A DNA stretch of 64,000 nucleotides from Tiliqua scincoides (lineage: Eukaryota > Chordata > Lepidosauria > Squamata > Scincidae): assembly GCF_035046505.1 (NCBI RefSeq), contig NC_089827.1:18351353-18415352 (forward strand), given 5' to 3'. Below are positions 44,701 through 56,700 of the stretch, piece after piece. The stretch's first letter is position 1, and every line of letters starts with the position of its first letter. The notes beneath the pieces are model-generated. The model was not told the origin of the DNA. It worked only from the letters and a program-made list of their open reading frames with translations, and did no database searches. The position numbers and the translations under genes are program-made.

Positions 44701-47700
44701 ATTGATTCCAAGTAGTCTCCTTCATGGGCATGTTTGTAGAGAAAAAAATGGTATCGTGCAGAATCCTTTGGAATCCTTTTCGGCAAGTCATTCAGTTCAG
44801 TCGGGAGAGTGTTAGCGAGACAAATAATTTCTTTTTTCATATCAATTTGCTGTTAATAGACATAATATTGCTTGGTATAAGATAAGTACATAATATCTGT
44901 GAGTCAACAAACATAAACATACGGAAACATGTTCAAGCTTGAACATGAGTTTTTAGCTGCAATTCTATACACACTTACCCAGGAGTAAGTCCCACTGAAA
45001 TAAATGGGACCTACTTCTGAGCAGACATACCTAGGATTGCACTGTGATTCATTACTATACTACAATGGCTATAATTATGAAAAAGAGTACTATTTAGTAT
45101 AGGTAGTTTCCATTTTAAAAAACAAGAGATATTTATACTTTGCAACTCAGATTTAATTCCAAAGTGCACCTACCAACTGCACATAGTTCAGTTGCTTATT
45201 TTTCAGTTTTTCCAGTGCCTGGATAGCTTCTTTAACTATAGGAAATGCTACCCCTTGGAGAGTTTGGTGCTTAGTGTCAACACTTACTTCAGTTTGTACC
45301 TGGGAAGAACAAGATCAAAAGTCAAAATATTCAAACATTTGTCTTCTATTTAATCAAAGTGCTCATATGAAAAAAAAAATATTCAACCAGCTGACAACTC
45401 TCATTGCAGAAACTCTCATTTCGGACTTCAGGTTCTTTCATACCTCCAACATAATTTCTCCATGAGAAATTTAAAATAATTTTCTTGATTAAAATGAAAC
45501 AGTGGCTATAGTGGAAGCCACAAGGAAAGTGGAATGTGAAGGGAAAAAAGGGGAGGTACTTCAATTCAAAGATACTATCTGGACAAGAACAGACAGATAG
45601 GTTATGTCCATTAATACATTTAAACTGGGTGTCAGGGGGAAATAAGGTTAACTACTAGAAAAGGAATATTTTAGACTATCTTTAGAGTTATCCCCCCCCA
45701 TTTAAATTATCAACAATTACACAGGCCAACACACATTTTGCTTCCTTAAACGTTACACCAATTCCTGGGTATATTTGGGGTGCTGATTCCAAAAATGGCA
45801 TTTATTTTGCCCTATCACGTCTAGTTTTGGAGACATGGCATAGCCTCTTTAGTGAATGGTTCAAACAGCTTCCTCAAGAGGAAGCCTACACCATGGCTTC
45901 CTCATGAGGAAGCTGATTGAACCATTCACTAAAGAGGCTATACTGTATCTCCAAAACTAGACGTGATAGGGCAAAACGGATGTCATTTTTGGAATCAGCA
46001 CCCCAAATTCATATCAAACCACCATAAAGTTTGGGAAAAACTTTTCTGACTCTCAATTTTGTAGGCCTGTGTTATTAGTCTTCGAGTGTAGTTTATAACT
46101 ACAAAAACAAAAAAGAAACTTGTAGTACTTCAAATTCTGAACTTAGCGTTGGCAACCTTCAGTCTCGGAAGACTATGGAATCACGCTCTGGATGGTGGTT
46201 CTGGCACAGCGTCTAGTGTGGCTGAAAAGGCCGATTCGGGAGTGACAATCCCTTCCACACTGGGAGCAAGTGTAGTGTGTCCCTGATCTGTCTCCCTGGC
46301 TATGGGCCTTCCTTCTTTGCCTCTTTGCCTCAGACTGTTGGCCAAGTGTCTCTTCAAACTGGGAAAGGCCATGCTGCACAGCCTGCCTCCAAGCGGGCCG
46401 CTCAGAGGCCAGGGTTTCCAACCTGTTGAGGTCCACTCCTAAGGCCTTCAGATCCCTCTTGCAGATGTCCTTGTATTAGTAGGGATCTGGTATTAGTATT
46501 AACTAATACCAGTAGTATTAGTATTACTTAGCACTGGAAACTAGAAGACATTCTTCTCAGAAGGAAAAAGGAAGCATATATATTTATTCAGGTTTCTAAT
46601 CCACCCATGCCTTTTAGAAATGCTTGGAACTGAAAGATGCTCTCTCACTGTAGATCTTTACAGAAAGTAATCTGGATTTGATTTCCTCTTTGTAGATTCT
46701 TAGATGTTTCACTTATCACACATTCCTGACTTTCCTTCAACAATATTTCAGAAATGCTTGGTTCCCAGCCCATGGCTAAAGTGAAGTACCTCACTAATCT
46801 TGATTTGTCGAAGTTCTTCTTCAGCTGCAGTCAGAGGGGCCGGGGAAGACTGAGTAACCAAGTACTTTCGGTATCCATTCAATGAAACATCATCCTGAAA
46901 ACAAACCAAAAAAAAAAAATCAATCATTTGCACTAATGGTTTATTCTGCTGCAGAATTTTCTTCTGAAGACTTCTAGTTCAGGGTCTTTGGGCATAAACG
47001 GTTTTATACCAGATTAACAGCCCAGTCCTATCCATTGCTGGCACACTATCCATTGCTGCTAGGCCCATGCAGTATCCAGTGCTGGATCGGAGCAGCTGAG
47101 AGTTCTCCTCGGGGTAAGAGTATTTGTTCCCTCACCCTGCGTAGTGCCCCAGTCTTCTCAATAGGGCTACTTGGACCAGCAGCAGCTGTTTAGCAGGTGC
47201 AGATCCGAGTAGCCCCATGTAGGACTCAAACCTGGGACAGGGGTTAGAATGCAGCAGAGGCCAGTTCTGCCATCCCTGCCCCCCTCCTGGGCCTGAACTG
47301 CCCCTTCCACCTCTGGAACACCCTCTCACCATCCACCCCCTCCACCACCTGGCACAACAATCAACTGCCTCTACAACCGTCGGACAGGATGCAGCACCCA
47401 TGAGATGGTGCAGATCTTCCCACCAGTGTGGCATACACTTTACAGCACTTCTGTGATCGCAGCACCAGCACTGCCCAACCATAGGATCAGGATGTAAATG
47501 TCTTTAATTTTACAAGGAAAAGTAACAGTGCTCTTCTTGGAAGCCACTCAGAAACAAACCCTTGCAAGTGAGCCATAGCAAAACACTGACCTTGTTTGTT
47601 CCAAAGACTTCATCTTTAATATGTCCACCTCCAAATTCTTTCTTCAGCGTTGCCCGTGTAGCAGCATACAACATTTTCTGACGAACCTGATAAGTTATAA

Positions 47701-50700
47701 AAGAGACTGGTTTTTGCTTTTGCAGTTGAATTAATTTTTGCCTTTCAAGTGCAGATGAGAAAAGAAAAAGACAAAACTACCCTACAGACATACGTTGGGT
47801 ACCTGAATGGTAGACAGTTACTAAAGGACATTGTGCCTTGTATGTCATCCACAGGGCAAGCGTGTGCTTGTAAAACAGAAAGCGAGTTTGCTAGTTTTCA
47901 GACCAGTAGACCCACTCACTAGGGATAGGATGTTTGTAGTTACCTGCGGAAGTACATCCTTGAGCTACAAGCTTATCTTTAAGCTGCAATCTCTATTTCT
48001 CAGTAGGAGTAAATCTTGTTAAAATTCAACAGACTTAAATGTGAAAATGTGCATAGGATTTTGGCTGTTGGCCTGGTTTTAAGAAATTAGACAGCAAGTA
48101 CTATCCCTTCCCCCAAACAGACTACCCTTGAAGACCTCATTTTTTCATATGCCCTGAAAGCTAAGCCCTGCATTTCTCATGCACATACAGGCGCATGGGA
48201 GCGGTTTACCCACAGTGCTAATAGCTTGGGACAACCATCCCAGTGAAATAAAGTGTGGGAGTATTCTCTAGCCAATCAGCACCTTCCCTCCTGGTTGGGT
48301 CAGGAATGAGGAGAGGGTGGGGGACACAAAATCCCTGGGGCCCAGGATTCCAGGTCAATACAAAACAAATTGGCAATATTATCATTATCCCCCTCTACCA
48401 AAAAAATAAAAAATAAAAAATGGGTATCTCAATCTCAGCCTTTCCACCACAGCTTTAATCCACTTTCAGTGCATGTCTATTACCCCCATTTCATTTAGTT
48501 TTAATCCTGCTCATACTAAGTTAAAACTGTAATATTAAAAAAATGCAGTAACATTTGGTTTGTAGGAAAATTTAGGGAGGGGGGGCAATCAGGCATCTTG
48601 CCTTGGGCCCAATGCCAGCTCTCAGTGGCCCTGGGTTAGGTGCCTCTTAGCTGGAAAAGACATATGTAACCCACTTTGCTGATATCATATCTGCTGATAT
48701 GATCACAGAATTTTTACTTATACCACAACTATGGCCAAGTGGCTATTGACCAGCTGGCTATATGTGTGATGAATAAGAGAAAGGGAATCCAAGATTTGCT
48801 GTGTCAGCAGACAAATGCCTCCAAATGGTAAACTGCTGGGGGGGGGGGATGGAAGAGAAAATACCTCATGGTCTAAAAGTTTTGACCTGGGTTTATAACA
48901 CTCGCTCATGATTTTATTCCGTTACTTACAGGAGAATGGTCTGGTGACCATGCAATAAAGATCCATTCATATCCTTGAGCATTCTGAGAATCTAATCTAT
49001 ACAGGATATAACACGGCTGCTTGTCCTCAAGTAGTGTTAGAACAAAGGGATCATAGTCCTTTTCCCAGGATTCATCAGGTTGTTTAGCAGATCCCACAAT
49101 AAGCTGCTCTGTGAGGATACAGAGGAGGTTAGCATGCTACTGCCAACAGCATAAAGAGAAACTGTACTTCATTACATATCTGCTCAAAGATCAACAGTAG
49201 ATAATTACTTAAGATAATAAACAGAAATGATTAAAAAAAATTCCACCAAAAGACCAAAAGTCTTAACTTTTTTTTTTAATATACAACTGGTGGAATTTAT
49301 TAAAACCTGGAATGCTAGGATTCTAAACACAGAATTGAATTGTATCTTTCTGCAATATAGCTAAGTTGTGGGGTATTTATACATGATGTTTTGGGAGATT
49401 TAAAAACGGTGTTTTATGTTCGTTTAAGAGAATAAGATTTTGAGAAGCAATTTTGCATTTGGACGTTGTGGATTGATGAAAGGGAGGAAAGAATGCAAGC
49501 AGTTGCAATTTATCCCTGAACAATTCTGGTATAAAAACACTTCCTTGAATATAGCAGGTAGAATTCCCCAGAGGCAATTCTCATGTTATCCTGAGACATC
49601 TAGGGCAGGGGCCTCCAAACTCCGGCCTGCTGGAATATCCATTCTGGCCATGGCATGGCATGGTGCAGTGATGGGAAAGCCTTACCATTCGGGCACACAA
49701 CGATAACCAGTTTTCCCACTCTGTGACAGCAGAAACTCACACCGGGGAGCTGCTTCCTCAGGAAATTGGGGCACAGAGTCATCTGGGGTGATTGGCAGTG
49801 GAAGGGGCTCCCAGGCAAAAGGCTCTCCAACACATTGCATGAAATGCACGTTGCACTGATTGCTGCCAGAATGGTAAGGCTTTGCCACTGCTGGACCTGG
49901 AATGAATGCTATGATGGGCCAGAGTTTGGAGACCTTTGCTCTAGGGCAGTCCTTTACACTTCTAAACAGAGTGTCAGGGGGCCTTACAACACCAGCACGT
50001 GTGCTGAATGGGGAAGTGCCAAGCAGATGGTGAACACTTATGATGTGCTCATAGAGCTCCTGAAGGGGTCTCCGGGAGCCCCAGGGTTCCTAAGAGCACA
50101 CTTTAATAAATGCTGAGCTTTTACTGACCAGGTGATAGGAAGAACTTGTCCTCTCTCTCTCTCTCTCCCCCCCCCCCCACTGCAGGTCTCTGCAGGCTAT
50201 GATTTTATGTAATTATTCAAGTAATTAAGGTAGCTAAACTGCAAGCATTTCCAATCAACAAATGGTTCCAAGACCTCAAGAACAGTAAATGCACTTGTGC
50301 ATTTGAGATATTTTTATTTTTTTTTACTCATCTATGCAATTCTCTTAAAGAAGACAGAGAAAGAAAAAGTAAACACTCACCATTTTCAATGATTATTTTT
50401 AAAAATCTGTATTGTCCATTTCTGGCTCTTGCAAAAGTTTCTCTGACATCTTCACTGGCTGAAAACGGGAGAAAATTAATAGACTGATGCACCTGGGTAA
50501 GGTTTCCAACATCCACTCACTTCATTAATACATTCCAAATGCTACAGCTAAAATATTCTGCTACAGGTTTAACACAGAGCAGGGTAACATTTGATAGGCC
50601 AATGCATGTATGCTATTTTACACACATTGTTGGGAAAACTGCTGTTAGGGGATGGCAAGATGCTATGTCAAGCAGTTTCACAAACTGTGGGTACAGAACC

Positions 50701-53700
50701 CAATTCTTGCTGGTTTGTGAAACTGATAAGGCTATGATAGCAGACAGGGCTACGTGCATCAAGGGTTAAACAAGTTGCTACGGGGACAAAGACGACAATG
50801 CTGCCCAATCACCATTATAGGCACATCCCATGGCATTTATAAATTAATTGGCAGCCTCTAGGGCAATGTTTCTCAAACTGTGGTTGTCGGTGGGTTGTGA
50901 AAGTGACAAGCTGATAGCCGACAAACCCTGCTGAGCCCTATAGAAAGTGAAACAGAGCCACACATGTGTGTTGACCCATGAGTAGACAAACGTGCCTTGG
51001 CTTCTATCAAAGGCCAGGTGGAGAGAAATACAAGGCCACCAGAATGGTCCTGATTCAATGAACATGCTACAAAAAAAGCTCCAGAAGGCGACCCCCCACT
51101 GTAGCAAAAAAGAGCAGCTGGTAAAGTGATTTTTTTTTAAGGCTCACAAAGCTAGGTGGGTCCTGATAAAGAGTTGCTTTAAAAAGTGAATCCCAGTGCT
51201 AAGAAGTTTGGGAACCACTGCTCTAGGGCCTTTAAAAAGTTTGAGGTCCACACTGCACTATGTCATTCCAACAATTATAAATGAGATGAATAGTCATTAC
51301 TGTCCACTATGCTAGGGAACATCAGACTGATTGTGGAGTTTATCAGTATATTTGGTGGAGTTGCTCTGGAGCAAAGAGGCATGGGGGGGGGAATCAGAGC
51401 AATAATGGAGAAGATCTTGTTACTGTATCATTTTAGATCTTTTTTTTTGTTCTTAGTAATCTATAAGAATGATATTGTGGAAAGACAACACTTTACATTT
51501 ACAGTACGGATGGTCACGGCAGCTGAAATTCTTTGTGGAAAATACCAGGGACTCTTTACAATCCCTAATAACTGGGAATGGCTAGAAAGAACGTGGAATA
51601 TGCAGTAATAGCAAAATTGATGGTTGATTTACAGGTAAAAGGATAAACTCCAGAAATGGGATACTTTTATGGCTAATTGGGAGCCATTTATTACATTTTC
51701 CATTATACCTTACTGCTGGGTATACACTTTCTCTTTCTAATGATACTGCTTTGCTGGTCATATACTGATGTTTTCAGTCAATACCAATTTTTGTGAGTCC
51801 GTTAATGTCATTGGAGGCATACATATTGTGCACAGGCATGTGAATTATAACAAACAAAATGTTATTTTACAGTCAGAGTCTCTTAAAATGTTATCCTGTC
51901 TATTCTGCAAATAAGGAACGTATGAATACTGTTCAAGACAGCTGGCGTAGGTTTTTATTGTAGACAATATTCAGGTACGATGGACGTGATCACAAATGCA
52001 CAAGTCAGTCAAAATGTATTTGCTAGTTTGCAAAACACATTGCAAAAATTTGCAAGCAGCACTGAATTCAAATACAGAACCACACACTGAGCTGGGTACA
52101 AGGTTGATCTTGGATAGTAATTTCACTTATTTTTATCCCATTTTTCCTGCAACTGTAGCAGAGATACAGCAGAGATACAGTGACAGTGTAGCAAGAAATG
52201 AGCAAAACCACATAAATCCAATAAAATACAGAAACCACAATATTAGAATGATATTGGTGTAACAAATAAAAAGAAATGATACAGCCACGTGACTGCCCTG
52301 CCCAAGACAGGGATTCTCAAACCACACACATTGAGAAATTAAGCCATGATGTTGAATACATCCATCATCCTAGACTGATGTCATAGGAGGGCCTCTGTAA
52401 AAAAGCACTGTCAACTTATGGGCAGTGAGATCAGCCTATCAAACATCACCTGAAGTTCTCCCAACACAAATTGAATATTCACATTTGTATTCTACTCTTC
52501 ATTTGTTGAGCTCAGGGTGTGGGCTACCCCATGCTATCCTCAGAACACCTGACAGGCAGATTAGAGAGTAAAGATTAGAGAATAGATAAAGATTACTCAG
52601 AACCTGATCCTACTGACAGGCTCCACCAGTGCTGGGTGCTGTAAAGCACTGTAAAGCGGTTTTTGGCACCCAGTGGGTGAGCAGTGCCGATGGGAAAGTC
52701 TGCGCCATCCCATGGGTGCTGCATCCCACCCAACAGCTGTTTGGGTAGGTAGGTCTTGTGCCATACAGCAGAGGGTCAGGTGGTGGAAGGGTGTTCTGGA
52801 GGCAAGGAGGGGTATTTCTTGGGGGGAAGGGTTAACGGGGACAGATTGGGCCCGGGAGGGGAGTGGGGGAAGAAGCTGGTCTCTGCCGCAGCCTAGCCCA
52901 CATCCTGGGCCTGCCAGCATTACAGGGGGGCTACTTGGTTTGGTCCTAGCTATTTAGGTGGTGCAGTTCCACGTAGCCCCACTGAGCAGGTTGGGGCACT
53001 GTGTGGGGTAAGGTCTCCCTGAGGAGACCTCCTGCCTATTCAAATACAATGCTGGATAAGCGTGGGCCCAGTGGCCCTGCTGTACCAGCATTGGATAGGA
53101 TTGAGCTATTAGTGACTTTTATGAATGGAAATTTGAACCCAGGTATTCCTGATCAAAATCTAACACTAACCAATGCACAATACTAATGGTTCTCAAGCTG
53201 GTGGGTTGTAACCCACCAGTTCGTGTAAAGGTTCCTCTGTCCCTTTAAGGGGCGGGGGAAGGGGAGAGGCAGGGAAGCAATCCCCAGGATCATGTCCCTA
53301 TGGGGGGGGCAAGGGGAGTGCTTTCACTTACTTGTAAGTAGGTAGGGCTGCTGGAGGCTGCTGTTTTGCAGGAAGTGCTTTGTGCCCAGTTTATTGAACA
53401 TTCTAGGCCTTGGGGAGCGCTGCAGAGGGCTGAGCAGGGTTTCCTGCACTTCTTGCAGCCTCCAGCAGCCCTATCTACTTACAAGTAAGTGAAAGTACCC
53501 CCCTTAGCGACGCGATCTTTGCTCCTCCCCTGCAAAGACTTACTGAGGGAGTAAAGCTCCCTCAAAGTTTGAGAACTACTGCACTATACCAGTGATTTTC
53601 AACCTGTTTCATCACACCGCACACTGACAAAGTACTAAAATTGTCAAGGCACACCATCAGTTTTTTGACAATTGACAAGGCACACCATGCTGTTGGTACG

Positions 53701-56700
53701 GGGCTCACACATCCCAAAGGCCCTACTAATAAATGACCCTTCCCCAAACTCCCATGGCACACCTGCAGACCATTTGCGGCACACTAGTGTGCCGTGGCAC
53801 TGTGGTTGAAAATGGCTGCACTATACAAGAATTCTTTTCTTGAACATAAAGCTTCAAAGAAGACTGGGGGCCCAATCCTATCCAATTTTCCAGTGCCGGT
53901 GCAGCCGTGCCAGTAGGGCATGCTGCATTCTGTGGTGGGGAGGTAGTCATAGAGGCTTCCTCAAGGTATGGGAACATTTGTTCCCTTATCTCGGGGCTCC
54001 ATTGTGGCAGCACTGGTGCTGGAAAGTTGGATAGGATTGAGCCCTAAACTGGTAGCAGTTTCATTGAAGTACTGCTGGAACACTAAAAAAAATGCAATTA
54101 AGAATTTGACCAAAACCTTATAGAGTTTTCTTGGCTCTCTAAGAACAAGAATTCACCTTCTATACTACAATACTAAGATCATAATGGACATGCTCCAGCT
54201 ACAGTTAAGCACTTAATTTTAACTAGGAAAATGCACCTGCTTAAAAATCCTCTTCTTGAATTGGGATACTTTTTAAATGTTGTTTGCTAACAGTGTATTG
54301 AGCAATATTTCTCTTTTTTGTTACACAAACAAAATGCAATGGCATTAGTCAGATTATGAGCCTTGTGCATAAATATGGTTTATGTACATAGACGCAATCC
54401 TGGGAGAGTAGCTGGCATACCAATGCACTTTCTAAAACATAGTGCGTCATGACAATATACAAAGCTCGCCTGGAATAATTTGGCGACGTAGCTATTGAGA
54501 ACTAGGTACCGTCCCTTTCCTAATAAAAGCTCTGCAAATCTTACAAACCAGTGTTTTTCAAACTGTGGGTCGGGACCCACTAGGCAGGTTGCGAGACAGT
54601 TTCAGGTGGGTCCCCATTCATTTCAATGTGTATTTTATTTTTAATACATTAGACTTGATGCTACCATGGTATGTGACTGCATTTGGGGAAGCGTTCCAGA
54701 TGTGGATTTTTAACAGGATACTATGTATATATTTTTAACAATGAGAGTCAATGGGGCTTACTCCCAGATAAGTGTGGATAGGATTGCAGCCTTTGGAATG
54801 TTTGGGGAATTCTTTTCAGATCAGCAATTGCTTGGGAGGGCTAGGAAGGTTCTTTATTTTAAATAAATTTTTAAACTTCAACTTAATGTAAGCTTTTAAT
54901 TGACTTAATTAATTGATTAATTAAATTTGATTTTGTTATATGGGGTGTTAAAAAATTTCCTGCTTGATGATGTCACTTCTGCCCAAAACATCAATTCCAC
55001 TGGGTCCTGGACAGATTGTCATTCTAAAAAGTGGGTCCGGGTGCTAAAAAGTTTGAGAACAACTGCTATAAACCATCAGGTTTAACCCAGAGGTTCCCAA
55101 ACATACCTGGGTGATGACGCCCCTGCAGCCTCTTCTTCCTGGTTCAGCCAGGTGCACCCAAACCTTGCAAGATCCAAGATGGTGGCACCCAAACCTCGCA
55201 AGAGAACAAGTGGGGGGGGCCACTGGGGACACCTTGCGGTGCCCTTGTGAATGTGCTGCAGCATTGTAATGCACACTTTGGAAACCCCTGGGTTTAACCA
55301 ATAAAAGTCATTGCTCCTGTTTTATGTCATCTGGATCAACACACCAAGTACCACTTATATATCACATTTTTATGAAATGGAAATGGAAAAAAGGCAAACT
55401 ACACAGAGTTCTTTATGCCACTTAAACCAATCCATTGTTTTAAATTTCTGAGTTTTGTCTGGCCTTGACAATCAACAGATGAGTCACGCATGGCAACACA
55501 AAAACATTTTTCCTACTGGAAGAGTACAGTATACAAAAAGAGTCATGTGACCGTTACTGAGCTCTGACCAATGTAAATTGATCTTTTGTCTCTTTAGTTG
55601 CCTGGAGAGCAAAGTCTGAAAAGCATTAGTTTCCCCTGTCCTTGGAATATTCCAGGGCCTATGAAGTGGAGGGGCTTCCTCCTTTGTGGACAGCCCCAGA
55701 AGCAATTGTGCCTGACCCCCATGCTGCTGCCACGGGGGCATAGCTTGATCTGAGCATTAGCACCAGCCCTGATCGGCAGTGTAGATTTATATAAGAACTG
55801 CCACGTTGGGTCTATGCTCAGGAGCCAAAGAGACGCCTTGCAGAGCCAGCTGAAAAATCCAAGTCTTGTCAGAAGAGTTGCCAGCGCGTATCTGGCCGTG
55901 TGCCTTTAACGTGCATGCAACAAGCAGCCAATCAATGGCTGCTCTTCAAGCTGGATTAAAACAAAATCCTAAACAAACCCATAGGTGTTGAATTTCTGCT
56001 TGTGCATCTTCAAGCTACTCATTCCATCTCGGCATCCACATCCCCCACTGTGACACCCCCAAGTGCTGCAAAGTGGAGGCCCATTGAATATAGTGGAGCT
56101 TACTTCCGAGCAGAAGTGCATAGGATTGTGCTGTAGGAATGACTGACTTCAGAAAGGCTTGGACTCTCTGCACATGATCAGGCTGCAAAAGTCCCACTGA
56201 ATTCAGTGGGGTTTGACTCCAATTGAACTTTAATGCTATCCCCCCCCCCCCATGCGGCTCAGTCCCTTAAGGGGATGATGACATCTGCTGGTGTTAAGGC
56301 CACCATGTCACCCCCTCATTCACACACCATACTTGGAGCCCAATCCTAGGAATGTCTACTCAGAAGTAAGTCCCATTATACTCACTGGGGCTTACTCCCA
56401 GCTAACCATGGAGTGTGGACTATCCACACTTTCCTGAGAGTCATATCCATTGACTACAATGGGACTTACTTCTGAGTAGACAGGCCTAGAATTGTAGCCC
56501 TAGTAGTCAATTGCATGACTATTTGCAAAGGTGGCCCATGTGCACTTTTAGTGCACTTTTGGGAAGCCTGGTTCCATCATTGGATCAGAGAGACTTTCCT
56601 TCCCTCCTCCCCCCCCCCAAAAAAAGTAAGGACAAAGTGTGGGAGAAGCAGTTCTTAGCACACAAAATGTGTCTCTACCTGAAACATCCACCTTTCAACC

